Below, piece by piece: positions 16,443-24,784 of a DNA stretch of 49,336 bases. The notes under the pieces were generated by a model, which had not been told where the DNA came from, did no database searches, and saw only the letters and a program-made list of their open reading frames with translations. The DNA lies in assembly GCA_005888335.1 (NCBI GenBank), contig VAWY01000089.1:1-49336 (forward strand), written 5' to 3'. The first letter of the stretch is position 1; each line of letters begins with the position of its first letter. Made by a program: the position numbers and the translations under genes. Origin of the DNA: Actinomycetota bacterium (GTDB taxonomy: Bacteria > Actinomycetota > Thermoleophilia > Solirubrobacterales > Solirubrobacteraceae).

Positions 16443-17387
16443 CTAGAGCGCGACCGTCTGGGCCTCGATCCGCCCCGCGCGCAGCGCCTCCAGCGCCGCG
16501 GCAGCGACCGCGAGGTCCTGGATGGCCAGGCCGGTGGAGTCGAAGAGCGTGACGGCGTCCGGCCCGCTGCGGCCGCCCGCCTCCCCGGCGAGCACCGACC
16601 CGAGGTCGGTGACGTCGGCGCGCGTGACGCGGCGGGCCTCGACGGCGCCGGTCAGCTCGCCGCCGTGCGAGGCCTGCGCCCACTCGTCGCAGAACAGCTC
16701 GCACGCCACGACGGCCTCGATGGTCGCCTCGGCCTTGCCGGGACCGTCCGCGCCGAGCATGTTGAGATGCAGCCCCGGGTGCAGGTCGGCGGCCCCGACG
16801 ACGGGCCCGTGACCCGGCGTCACGCAGGCGACGACGTCGGCGGCGAGGGCCTCCTCGCGGGTGCCGGCGCTCCAGCCGAGCTCGCCGGCGAGCGCCTGCG
16901 CCGCCTCGGCGCGCGGGTCGTAGCAGATGCCCGGGCCGTAGCCGGCGGCGGCGAGGCACCGCGCCGCCCACCCGCCGTGCAGGCCGCAGCCCGCGATGCC
17001 CACCGTGCGGCCGGCCGCGAGCGCGTCGGCCGCGACCGCGGCGACCGCGCCCGTGCGCAGCGCCGTCACCGCCCCCGCGTCGAGCAGCGCGAGCGGCTCG
17101 CTGGTGCGCGCGTCGGACAGGCAGACGAGCCCGATCACGGCAGGCAGCGCGTGCTCGCGCGGGTTGCCGGGGAAGCTCGAGATCCACTTGAGCATCGCGA
17201 GATCGCCGCCGAGCGCGGGCATCGCTCGGAAGTCGCCGTGCGGCGGGCTGTCGAGGTAGACCTTCGCCGGCATGCGCCACTCCCCGCGGTGGTGGCGCAC
17301 GAAGGCTTCGCGCACCCGCTCGATGGCGTCCTGCGGCGACACGGCGGCGTAGACCGCGTCGCGGGCGAGGACGGGCAGGGTCGGCAC
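16443..17387 (-). CDS. Ornithine cyclodeaminase / mu-crystallin family protein
   Basis: 314 residues from GTG 17387. An N-terminal alpha/beta part (RMPAKVYLDSPPHGDFRAMP, LAMLKWISSFPGN) precedes a Rossmann NAD-binding domain with GIAGCGLHGGWAARCL. The C-terminal part has DSTGLAIQDLAVAAAAL. Family members are NAD(P)-dependent ornithine cyclodeaminases, alanine dehydrogenases or ketimine reductases; which one cannot be told here. A TAACGT box ends 8 nt before the GTG, suggesting a leaderless transcript. It diverges from the ACC-epsilon-like gene. Confidence 0.88.
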   Translation of the reverse strand: MPTLPVLARDAVYAAVSPQDAIERVREAFVRHHRGEWRMPAKVYLDSPPHGDFRAMPALGGDLAMLKWISSFPGNPREHALPAVIGLVCLSDARTSEPLALLDAGAVTALRTGAVAAVAADALAAGRTVGIAGCGLHGGWAARCLAAAGYGPGICYDPRAEAAQALAGELGWSAGTREEALAADVVACVTPGHGPVVGAADLHPGLHLNMLGADGPGKAEATIEAVVACELFCDEWAQASHGGELTGAVEARRVTRADVTDLGSVLAGEAGGRSGPDAVTLFDSTGLAIQDLAVAAAALEALRAGRIEAQTVAL

Positions 17388-17407
17388 GGGCCGCGACGTT
17401 AGATGAT

Positions 17408-17420
17408 CGATTCCGAATCG
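17408..17420. promoter_or_regulatory. 13-bp odd palindrome in the cyclodeaminase/ACC-epsilon divergent promoter
   Basis: CGATTC-C-GAATCG, centred in the 55-bp space between the two divergent starts; a candidate operator acting on both directions. Confidence 0.35.
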
Positions 17421-17426
17421 CCCGTC

Positions 17427-17432
17427 TAGTCT
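17427..17432 (+). promoter_or_regulatory. -10-like TAGTCT 10 nt before the ACC-epsilon-like start
   Basis: TAGTCT fits TANNNT, ends 10 nt before GTG 17443, with no ribosome site between them. Confidence 0.45.
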
Positions 17433-17442
17433 GTCGGCGGCC

Positions 17443-17670
17443 GTGCCCAACCGCCGCCCGCAGCTCGAGATCGTCGCGCCGAGCGCCTCGCCCGAGGAGG
17501 CCGCCGCCGTGGTCGCCGCGCTCGAGCGGTTCATGCGCGAGACCGCGCCGACGCCCGCGCCCGCCGAGCCGCGGCCGAACCCGTGGCAGCGCACCGCCCT
17601 GCTCGAGGGCGTCGACCGCGACGCCCCGGGGCTCACGGCGTGGGGCGACGGCACGCCGTGGGGCGCCTGA
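17443..17670 (+). CDS. Small acyl-CoA carboxylase epsilon-subunit-like protein
   Basis: 75 residues, GTG start. The pattern is a short beta start (LEIVAPSASPEEAAAVVAAL), a helix (ERFMRETAP), a Pro/Ala linker and a C-terminal NPWQRTALLEGVDRD segment. That is the layout of actinobacterial ACC epsilon subunits, which stabilise the carboxyltransferase-biotin carboxylase complex. Such genes usually sit beside the beta-chain gene; here it stands alone between the cyclodeaminase and sulfite reductase genes. The match is by pattern, not by long identity. Confidence 0.6.
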   Translation: MPNRRPQLEIVAPSASPEEAAAVVAALERFMRETAPTPAPAEPRPNPWQRTALLEGVDRDAPGLTAWGDGTPWGA

Positions 17671-17714
17671 GGCGCCCGCTCGTCGCGAAGAAAATCCCGA
17701 AGCCGGATCGGATT

Positions 17715-17720
17715 TAGTAC
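17715..17720 (+). promoter_or_regulatory. -10-like TAGTAC before the sulfite reductase start
   Basis: Within the AT-richer GGATTTAGTACC, 9 nt before ATG 17730; probable start of the sulfur operon transcript. No clear -35 box or ribosome site is visible. Confidence 0.35.
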
Positions 17721-17729
17721 CTTCTCGGG

Positions 17730-19319
17730 ATGAACAAGGTCGAGAAGGCGAAGATCGAGAAGGACGGACTCGACGTCTACCCAGACCTGATGCGCGCCGC
17801 ACGCGACGGCTGGGAGACGCTCGACGACGACGACCTGATGCGCCTGAAGTGGTACGGCCTGTACGCGCACAACGCCAAGGACGGCCACTTCATGCTCCGC
17901 ACGAAGGTCGTCCAGGGCGTCCTGACCGCCGACCAGGCCGAGGTCATGGCCGGCATCGCCGAGGAGTTCGGCCGCGGCATCATCGACTGCACCACGCGCC
18001 AGTGCTTCCAGATCCACTGGATCACGCTCGATCACGTCCCCGAGATCTTCCGGCGCCTCGACGAGTGCGGCCTGACCACCAAGGGCGCGTGCGGCGACAT
18101 CACGCGCAACGTCGTCGGCTGCACGCTGGCGGGCATCGGCCACGAGCAGATCGTCGACGGCCATGAGACCGCCGAGGCGATCCACCAGCACTTTCTGGGC
18201 AACAAGCTCTACTCGAACCTGCCGCGCAAGTACAAGATCTCGGTCACCGGCTGCGCCGAGGACTGCGCGCGCGGGCTCATCAACGACGTCGCGCTCTCGG
18301 GCGCCATCGCCGAGGACGGCACGCGCGGCTTCAACGTCCGCGTCGGCGGCGGCCTGTCGACCGCGCCGCGCTTCGCGCGCTGGATCGACGTCTTCATCAC
18401 GCCCGAGGAGGCGCCCGAGGTCCTCGAGCACATCACCGCGATCTTCCGCGACTCCGAGGAGAACCGGAAGGCGCGCGGCAAGGCGCGCTTCAAGTTCGTG
18501 CTCGACCGCATGGGCCCCGAGGCCTTCCGCGAGGAGCTCGTCGGCCGCCTCGGCCGCGAGGCGCGCCGGGGCGTCAAGAAGGCGCCCGCGCTGCGCGGGC
18601 AGGACCACATCGGCGTCGCGCCGCAGAGCGACGGCGAGCACAGCACGGTCGGCTTCTGCGTGCCGGTCGGTCGCCTGAAGGCGAGCCAGCTGCACGAGTT
18701 CGTCCGCCTCGCGCGCGAGTACGGCACGCACCCCGAGGTCCGGCTGACCCACCAGCAGAACGTCCTGCTGCCCTGGATCCCCAGCGAGCGCGTCGACGAC
18801 CTGCTCGCCGAGCCGCTCGCCCAGGAGCTCCAGCCGCGGCCGACGTTCTTCAACCGCGCGCTGCAGTCGTGCACGGGCAAGGAGTTCTGCGGGCTGGCGA
18901 AGGTGTTCACCAAGGGCCCCGACGGCGGCCGCGCCGCCGAGATCGCCGCCTTCCTCGACCAGCACGTCACGCCCAACGGCCACGGCGAGGACTTCCGCCT
19001 GCACTTCGCGGGCTGCTCGTCGAGCTGCGCCCAGCACCAGATCGCCGACATCGGCATCGAGGGCGTGCTCAAGAAGGTCGACGGCGAGTTCGTCGAGGCG
19101 ATGGACATCCGCATCGGCGGCCGGCTCGGGCCCGAGCCGCGCTTCGGCGACGTCGTCGTCAAGAAGGTCCCGCACTGGGACCTCAACGAGACGCTGCTGA
19201 AGATCTTCAGCCTCTACGAGACGACCCACGAGGACGGCGAGACGTTCCGCGACTTCGCGGCGCGCACGCCGGCCGAGTGGTGGAGCGAGCGCCTGGAGCC
19301 GGAGCCGGTCGAGGCATGA
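17730..19319 (+). CDS. Ferredoxin-type sulfite (nitrite) reductase
   Basis: 529 residues with the duplicated siroheme reductase fold. The [4Fe-4S]-siroheme ligands are Cys381, Cys387, Cys429 and Cys433 (SCTGKEFC, then GCSSSCAQHQ). Siroheme-binding Arg/Lys blocks are present (MLRTKVVQGVLTADQ, TTRQCFQIHWI, GDITRNVVGC, CAEDCARGLINDV). The family reduces sulfite to sulfide or nitrite to ammonia with ferredoxin. The downstream cysH-cysD-cysN genes favour sulfite. Its TGA overlaps the cysH ATG by 4 bp. It is the first gene of the sulfur operon. Confidence 0.92.
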   Translation: MNKVEKAKIEKDGLDVYPDLMRAARDGWETLDDDDLMRLKWYGLYAHNAKDGHFMLRTKVVQGVLTADQAEVMAGIAEEFGRGIIDCTTRQCFQIHWITLDHVPEIFRRLDECGLTTKGACGDITRNVVGCTLAGIGHEQIVDGHETAEAIHQHFLGNKLYSNLPRKYKISVTGCAEDCARGLINDVALSGAIAEDGTRGFNVRVGGGLSTAPRFARWIDVFITPEEAPEVLEHITAIFRDSEENRKARGKARFKFVLDRMGPEAFREELVGRLGREARRGVKKAPALRGQDHIGVAPQSDGEHSTVGFCVPVGRLKASQLHEFVRLAREYGTHPEVRLTHQQNVLLPWIPSERVDDLLAEPLAQELQPRPTFFNRALQSCTGKEFCGLAKVFTKGPDGGRAAEIAAFLDQHVTPNGHGEDFRLHFAGCSSSCAQHQIADIGIEGVLKKVDGEFVEAMDIRIGGRLGPEPRFGDVVVKKVPHWDLNETLLKIFSLYETTHEDGETFRDFAARTPAEWWSERLEPEPVEA

Positions 19320-19906
19320 CGGTCACCGAGACGCTCGCGCAGGCCGTCGAGCGCCACCACCCGCGGCTGGTCATGCTCTGCTCCTTCCAGAAGGAGGAGT
19401 CCGTGCTGGTCGACGAGCTGGTGCGGATCGCTCCGGACGCGCGGATCGTGACCATCGACACCGGCGTGCTCTTCCCCGAGACGCTGGAGACCTGGCGCGC
19501 CTTCGAGGAGCGCTTCGGCATCCGCGTCGCGGTCGAGGACGCGACCGGGCCGTGGACCGGGCCGGAGAACTGCTGCAGCGCCGCCAAGGTCGCGGCGCTC
19601 GAGCGCGCGCTGGCCGGCGCCGACGCGTGGATCACCGGCATCCGCCGCGAGCAGGGCGCGACGCGCGCGAACGCCGAGCCGGTCGAGTTCGACGAACGCC
19701 GCGGGATCTGGAAGTTCAACCCGCTCGTCGACTGGACCGAGCAGGACCTGTGGCGCCGCATCCACGAGCGCGACCTGCCCTACCACCCGCTCCACGACCG
19801 CGGCTACGCGTCGATCGGCTGCGCCCCGTGCACGCTGCCGGGCAGCGGCCGGGAGGGACGCTGGGCGGGGACCGAGAAGACCGAGTGCGGACTCCACGTC
19901 GCGTGA
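19316..19906 (+). CDS. cysH: Adenylylsulfate (APS) reductase, assimilatory, [4Fe-4S] type
   Basis: 196 residues. Cys86-Cys87 (ENCCSAAKV) and Cys169/Cys172 (IGCAPCTLPG) are the iron-sulfur ligands that mark the APS-using class. Catalytic Cys191 lies in the C-terminal KTECGLH. PP-loop residues are at LCSFQKEESVLVDEL. It reduces APS (or PAPS) to sulfite, feeding the sulfite reductase upstream. No APS kinase gene is in the window, in line with APS as substrate. It is somewhat shorter than usual (about 230), missing N-terminal helix length. ATG 19316 is coupled to the sir stop. Confidence 0.94.
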   Translation: MTVTETLAQAVERHHPRLVMLCSFQKEESVLVDELVRIAPDARIVTIDTGVLFPETLETWRAFEERFGIRVAVEDATGPWTGPENCCSAAKVAALERALAGADAWITGIRREQGATRANAEPVEFDERRGIWKFNPLVDWTEQDLWRRIHERDLPYHPLHDRGYASIGCAPCTLPGSGREGRWAGTEKTECGLHVA

Positions 19907-19915
19907 GCTGAGCTG

Positions 19916-20754
19916 ATGGATCCGCTGATCATCGCCTTCGGCCTCGGGGTGGGCGTGCTGATCGGGCTGACCGGGATCGGCGGCGGCTCGCTGATGACGC
20001 CGTTGCTGATCGTCGTCGCCGGGATCAAGCCGACCGTGGCCATCGGCACGGACCTCGCCTACGGCGCCGTGACCAAGACGCTCGGCGGCTGGCGCTGCTG
20101 GCGAGCCGGCACGGTCGACCTGTCACTCTCGAAGTGGCTGGCCGTCGGCAGCGTGCCCGGCTCGCTCGCCGGCGTGGTGCTGCTCGAGCGCCTGCACCAC
20201 ACCTACGGCTCGGACTTCGACGACACGCTGCTGTACTGCGTCGCCGGCGCGCTGCTCGTCGTCTCGGTGGCGATCCTCTTCCGCGCGCTGCTGCTGCCCG
20301 CGGCGGCGCTTCGCGAGCGCCCGGCGGTGCCGCTCGCCCGCGGGACGAAGGCGCTGGCCGCGGCGATCGGGCTCGTGCTCGGGCTGATCCTCGGGATGAC
20401 GAGCGTCGGCAGCGGCGCGCTGATCGGCCTGGCGCTCATCCTCGTCTTCCGCCTGACGCCGCACCGCGTCGTCGGCACCGACGTCTTCCACGCGGCGATC
20501 CTGCTCTGGGTGGCCGGCGTCGCGCACTGGATCAGCGGCAACGTCGACTTCACGCTGATGGCGAACATCCTCATCGGCTCGCTGCCCGGCGTGTACATCG
20601 GGACGCTGCTGCTGCCGCGCGTCTCGCCGGGCGCGCGGGCGTGCTCAACAAGGCCGGTCTCGCGGTCCCCGCCGCGGCGATCATCGGCGCGCCGCTGCTC
20701 GCCGGCGCCGCCGCCTACGCGCTCCGCCGCCGCCCGCAGGTGGCCACGGCATGA
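19916..20754 (+). pseudogene. TauE/SafE-type sulfite exporter family permease, interrupted by a 1-nt frameshift
   Basis: The gene starts at ATG 19916 (LIIAFGLGVGVLIGLTGIGG) and reads as a TauE/SafE membrane protein with about eight helices up to TLLLPRVSPG near base 20630. The last ~38 residues (GVLNKAGLAVPAAAIIGAPL ... RRRPQVATA) lie in the -1 frame. Inserting one C in the GGGCGCGCGGG run at about 20629-20639 would rejoin them. The restored stop, 20752-20754, overlaps the cysD ATG by 4 bp, exactly as the other operon genes do. This argues for a recent mutation or a sequencing indel in a normally intact gene. The family exports sulfite or imports sulfur compounds. As written, translation would run into an antisense-like tail over cysD. 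Confidence 0.85.
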
Positions 20755-21659
20755 GTCCTCGCGAGCTCACGCACCTGCAGGCGCTCGAGAGCGAGGCCAT
20801 CCACATCATGCGCGAGGTCGCCGCCGAGCTCGAGCGGCCGGTGCTGCTCTTCAGCGGTGGCAAGGACTCGATCGTCCTGCTGCGCCTGGCCGAGAAGGCG
20901 TTCCGCCCCGGGCGCTTCCCGTTCCCGCTCATGCACGTCGACACCGGCCACAACTTCCCCGAGGTGATCGAGTTCCGCGACCGCCGCGTGGCCGAGCTCG
21001 GCGAGCGGCTGATCGTCGCCAGCGTGCAGGAGTCCATCAACGCCGGGCGCGCCGTCGAGGAGACCGGGCCGCGCGCCTCGCGCAACCGCCTGCAGACCGT
21101 CACGCTCCTCGACGCGATCGAGGAGCACGGCTTCGACGCGGCGTTCGGCGGCGCGCGCCGCGACGAGGAGCGCGCGCGGGCGAAGGAGCGCATCTTCTCG
21201 TTCCGCGACGACTTCGGCGGCTGGGACCCGCGCAACCAGCGCCCCGAGCTGTGGAACCTCTACAACGGGCGCATCCGCCGCGGCGAGCACGTCCGCGTGT
21301 TCCCGCTGAGCAACTGGACCGAGCTCGACGTCTGGCAGTACATCCTCACCGAGCGCCTCGAGGTGCCGCCGATGTACCTCGCCCACGAGCGCGAGGTGTT
21401 CCGCCGCGACGGGATGCTCTACGCGGTCAGCGAGCACGTCGAGCGCCTGCCGGGCGAGGACCCGTTCACCGCGTCGGTGCGCTACCGCACCGTCGGCGAC
21501 ATGAGCTGCACGGGCGCCGTCGAGTCCACCGCGACGACCCTCGACGACGTCGTCCTGGAGATCGCGCGCACGCGGATCACCGAGCGCGGCGAGACGCGCG
21601 CCGATGACCGCACCAGCGAGGCCGCGATGGAGGACCGCAAGGTTGCCGGCTACTTCTAG
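20751..21659 (+). CDS. cysD: Sulfate adenylyltransferase small subunit
   Basis: 302 residues. The PP-loop SGGKDS is at 35-40; MHVDTGHNFPEVIEFRD, FGGARRDEERARAKERIFSF, PLSNWTELDVWQYI and YRTVGDMSCTGAV are family blocks. With CysN it forms ATP sulfurylase, making APS from sulfate and ATP at the cost of GTP. The C-terminus DRKVAGYF is typical. The start overlaps the restored TauE-family stop by 4 bp; the end overlaps cysN. Confidence 0.97.
   Translation: MSPRELTHLQALESEAIHIMREVAAELERPVLLFSGGKDSIVLLRLAEKAFRPGRFPFPLMHVDTGHNFPEVIEFRDRRVAELGERLIVASVQESINAGRAVEETGPRASRNRLQTVTLLDAIEEHGFDAAFGGARRDEERARAKERIFSFRDDFGGWDPRNQRPELWNLYNGRIRRGEHVRVFPLSNWTELDVWQYILTERLEVPPMYLAHEREVFRRDGMLYAVSEHVERLPGEDPFTASVRYRTVGDMSCTGAVESTATTLDDVVLEIARTRITERGETRADDRTSEAAMEDRKVAGYF
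21629..21633 (+). promoter_or_regulatory. Ribosome binding site supporting a TTG start for cysN
   Basis: GGAGG inside the end of cysD, 9 nt before TTG 21643. It favours this start over ATG 21604, which would add 13 Arg/Pro-rich residues. Confidence 0.45.
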
Positions 21660-22908
21660 TCCCACCGCCACGACGCTGCGCCTCGCGACGGCCGGCTCGG
21701 TCGACGACGGCAAGTCGACGCTGATCGGCCGCCTGCTGTTCGACTCCAAGGCCGTGCTGTCCGACCAGCTCGAGCACGTCGCGCAGGCCAGCCGCCGGCG
21801 CAACGGCAACGGCGCGATCGACCTCTCGCTGCTCACCGACGGCCTGCGCGCCGAGCGCGAGCAGGGGATCACCATCGACGTCGCCTACCGCTACTTCGCC
21901 ACCGCGCGGCGGCGCTTCATCCTCGCCGACACGCCCGGCCACGTGCAGTACACGCGCAACATGGTCACCGGCGCCTCGACCGCGGAGGCGGCCATCGTGC
22001 TCGTCGACGCGCGCAAGGGCGTGCTCGAGCAGACCAAGCGCCACGCGTTCCTGTCGACGCTGCTGGGCATCCGCCACGTCGTCCTCGCCGTCAACAAGAT
22101 GGACCTCGTCGACTACGACGAGGAGACCTTCGACCGCATCGTCGCCGACTTCCACGCGTTCGCCGGAGGCCTGGGCGGCGTCGACGTGACGTACGTGCCG
22201 CTGTCGGCCCTGCACGGCGACAACGTGGTCGAGCGCTCCGAGGCGATGCCCTGGTACGGCGGGCTGCCGCTGCTCGAGCACCTCGAGACCGTCGAGGTCG
22301 CCGGCGACCGCAACCTCGCCGACCTGCGCTTCCCCGTCCAGTGGGTCATCCGCGAGCCGGCCTCCGACTACCGCGGGTACGCCGGGCAGCTGGCGTCCGG
22401 CGTCGTGCGCGCCGGCGACGACGTGCTCGTGCTGCCGTCGGGCACGCGCAGCCGCGTGGCGCGGATCGACACCTTCGACGGCCCGCTCGACGAGGCCTAC
22501 GCGCCGATGTCGGTGACGCTCCTGCTCGCCGACGACGTCGACGTCTCGCGCGGCGATCTGATCTGCGGCCCCGACGACGCCCCGACCCTGGCCCGCGAGT
22601 TCGAGGCCGACCTGTGCTGGATGGCCGAGCGCCCGCTCACGGCGGGCGGCCGCTACGCGATCAAGCACGCGACCCACAGCGCGCGGGCGATCGTCGACGA
22701 GGTGCGCTGGGTGGTCGACGTCCACACGCTGGACGCCGACGAGTCGGTCCACCAGCTCGCGCTCAACGACATCGGGCGCATCCGCCTGCGCACGTCGAAG
22801 CCGCTGGCCTTCGACGACTACGGGCGAAGCCGCTTCACCGGCGCGTTCATCCTCGTCGACGAGGCGACGAACGACACGGTCGCGGGCGGCATGATCCGCG
22901 CAGGCTGA
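21643..22908 (+). CDS. cysN: Sulfate adenylyltransferase large (GTPase) subunit
   Basis: 421 residues from TTG 21643 (an in-frame ATG at 21604 is the alternative). The EF-Tu-like GTPase domain has the P-loop GSVDDGKST (18-26), the switch region REQGITIDVAYRYF, DTPGH near 96 and NKMD near 151. Two beta-barrel domains follow, ending in FILVDEATNDTVAGGMI. It drives APS formation by CysD through GTP hydrolysis. There is no C-terminal APS kinase (CysC) domain, which fits the APS-type reductase in the same operon. It is the last gene of the operon. Confidence 0.96.
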   Translation: MPATSSPTATTLRLATAGSVDDGKSTLIGRLLFDSKAVLSDQLEHVAQASRRRNGNGAIDLSLLTDGLRAEREQGITIDVAYRYFATARRRFILADTPGHVQYTRNMVTGASTAEAAIVLVDARKGVLEQTKRHAFLSTLLGIRHVVLAVNKMDLVDYDEETFDRIVADFHAFAGGLGGVDVTYVPLSALHGDNVVERSEAMPWYGGLPLLEHLETVEVAGDRNLADLRFPVQWVIREPASDYRGYAGQLASGVVRAGDDVLVLPSGTRSRVARIDTFDGPLDEAYAPMSVTLLLADDVDVSRGDLICGPDDAPTLAREFEADLCWMAERPLTAGGRYAIKHATHSARAIVDEVRWVVDVHTLDADESVHQLALNDIGRIRLRTSKPLAFDDYGRSRFTGAFILVDEATNDTVAGGMIRAG

Positions 22909-22977
22909 GCGGCCGGCCGGCAACTCTGCGAGAACTACTCATTCCGCCCGGCTCGCCCGGACGTAGCGTCCCGGCGC

Positions 22978-24738
22978 GTGTGGATGAGCATGGCAACGCG
23001 CCAACTGGCACGTTTACGCCTTCGCGCGCTCCTCGTCGCCCTCGTGCTCGTGGCGGCGGCCCCGGCTGCCGCGCATGCGACCGTCCTCGCGGCGGCGGGC
23101 GACATCGCCTGCGACCCGACCGACGCGTCGTTCAACAACGGGCTCGGGACCGCCACGGCGTGCCGTCAGAAGTGGACGTCCGACCTGCTCCTCTCCGGCG
23201 TGGACGAGGTGCTGACGCTGGGCGACAACCAGTACAACAGCGCGTCGCTGTCGAACTTCACGGCGTCGTACGACCCGTCCTGGGGTCGCGTGAAGCTCAA
23301 GACGCTCCCCACGATCGGCAATCACGAGGGAAGCACGTCGACCAGCGGCTCCGGCTACTGCAGGTACTTCGGGGTCGCGGCGCACTGCAACACCACCAAC
23401 ACCCAGGGCGGCGCCGCGTACTACTCGACGGACGTCGGCGGCTGGCACGTCATCGTGCTGAACTCCAACTGCACGGCGGCGGGCGGGTGCGACGTCGGCT
23501 CGCCGCAGTACAGGTGGTTGCAGAACGACCTGGCCGCGCACCCGGCGACGTGCACGCTGGCCTCCTGGCACCACCCCCGCTGGAGCACGGGGCACGACGG
23601 CAGCAACGCGTTCATGCAGCCGATCTGGAAGCTCCTGTACGACAACGGCGCCGACCTGGTGCTGTCTGGACACAGCCACGACTACGAGCGCTTCGCGCCG
23701 ATCGACGGGAACGGGAACGTCAACCCGACGGACGGCATGCGCGAGTTCGTCGTCGGGACCGGCGGCGCGTTCTTCACCGGCTTCGGCACGACGATCGCCC
23801 CGGGCAGCGAGGTCCGCAACAACAAGACCTTCGGGGTCCTGAAACTCACGCTCCGCGCGAGCGGCTACGACTGGCGGTTCGTGCCCGAGTCCGGGAGCTT
23901 CACGGACTCCGGATCCCAGAACTGCCGCGGCGCCACGGTCCCGCCCGATACGCAGCCGCCGACGGCGCCGGCCGGGCTGAGCGCGAGCGCGGCGAGCTCG
24001 AGCCAGGTCGACCTGTCGTGGACGGCATCCAGCGACGACCTCGGGATCGCCGGCTACGAGATCTGGCGCGGTCCGCAGGGCGGCACGCTGGCCAAGATCG
24101 CCACCACCACCGGCACGGGCACGACGTACTCCGACACGACGGTGGCGGCCGGGCAGAGCTACGACTACCAGGTCGTCGCCAAGGACGCCGCCGGCAACCC
24201 GTCACCGCCCAGCAACACCGCGCCGGTCACCGTCCCGGCCGGCGGCGGCGGGCAGACGCTGACCTTCACCCCCGTCGCCGACGCCACCGTCAAACAGGCC
24301 TCGCCGACGACGAACTTCGCCACCTCGAGCCTGGGCTCCGACAGCGGCACCGGCGTGGCGATCGAGAGCTACCTGCGCTTCAACGTCACCGGCGTGGGCG
24401 GCGCGACGATCAAAAGCGCCAAGCTGCGGTTGTTCGTCCCCTCCGACGGCACCAGCGACGGGCCCGGCATCTACGGCTGCACCGCCCTGCAGTGCGGCAG
24501 CTGGACCGAGACCGGCCTCACCTGGAACACCCGCCCGGCGCGCGCGCTCACCGCCACCGCCGACGTCGCAGCCATCCCCGCCGGCACCCGGCCCGAATGG
24601 GACGTCACCCCGCTGATCGCCGGCGACGGCAACGTCACCCTCGTCGTCGGCCCCACCCCCACCACCGACGGCGCCTTCTTCAGCTCCCGCGAAGCCACGA
24701 CGATCGCCAACAGGCCCCAGCTCGTCATCACCACATAG
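22978..24738 (+). CDS. Secreted metallophosphoesterase with FnIII and DNRLRE (CBM96-like) domains
   Basis: 586 residues from GTG 22978 (ATG 22984 or 22990 are equally plausible; no ribosome site). A signal peptide is followed by a calcineurin-type phosphoesterase domain (about 36-315) with AAGDIACD, LGDNQYNS, IGNHEG, WHHPRWS and SGHSHDYERF. Note NHE where the paralog at 15135-16427 has NHD. An FnIII domain (about 321-420; PPTAPAGLSASAASSSQVDL) and a DNRLRE/CBM96-like domain (about 424-586; FTPVADATVKQASPTTNFAT, SYLRFNVTG, SSREA) complete it. The latter domains bind carbohydrate in extracellular enzymes. The DNRLRE part uses AAA/GAA codons more freely than neighbouring genes, a weak hint of module transfer. 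Confidence 0.92.
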   Translation: MWMSMATRQLARLRLRALLVALVLVAAAPAAAHATVLAAAGDIACDPTDASFNNGLGTATACRQKWTSDLLLSGVDEVLTLGDNQYNSASLSNFTASYDPSWGRVKLKTLPTIGNHEGSTSTSGSGYCRYFGVAAHCNTTNTQGGAAYYSTDVGGWHVIVLNSNCTAAGGCDVGSPQYRWLQNDLAAHPATCTLASWHHPRWSTGHDGSNAFMQPIWKLLYDNGADLVLSGHSHDYERFAPIDGNGNVNPTDGMREFVVGTGGAFFTGFGTTIAPGSEVRNNKTFGVLKLTLRASGYDWRFVPESGSFTDSGSQNCRGATVPPDTQPPTAPAGLSASAASSSQVDLSWTASSDDLGIAGYEIWRGPQGGTLAKIATTTGTGTTYSDTTVAAGQSYDYQVVAKDAAGNPSPPSNTAPVTVPAGGGGQTLTFTPVADATVKQASPTTNFATSSLGSDSGTGVAIESYLRFNVTGVGGATIKSAKLRLFVPSDGTSDGPGIYGCTALQCGSWTETGLTWNTRPARALTATADVAAIPAGTRPEWDVTPLIAGDGNVTLVVGPTPTTDGAFFSSREATTIANRPQLVITT

Positions 24739-24771
24739 CGGGCCGGTCTCCGAGCGAGCACGCGGGTGGAT

Positions 24772-24777
24772 TAGCAT
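24772..24777 (+). promoter_or_regulatory. -10-like TAGCAT before the deacetylase start
   Basis: Fits TANNNT and ends 7 nt before GTG 24785, the spacing expected of a leaderless transcript; no ribosome site is present. Confidence 0.4.
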
Positions 24778-24784
24778 CGCGCGC

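Noticed and set aside
16443..19229. Long minus-strand frame antisense to the sulfite reductase gene
   Set aside because: Only 16443-17387 matches a family; the remainder is the shadow of the sulfite reductase.
20755..21607. In-frame continuation of the TauE-family gene through cysD
   Set aside because: Translated residues are Arg/Ala/Pro-rich shadow of cysD; the real C-terminus is in the -1 frame ending at 20754.
22909..22977. GGCCGGCCGG run after cysN as a terminator
   Set aside because: It is a short self-complementary GC run without loop or T tract; the 69-bp gap shows nothing else I can support.
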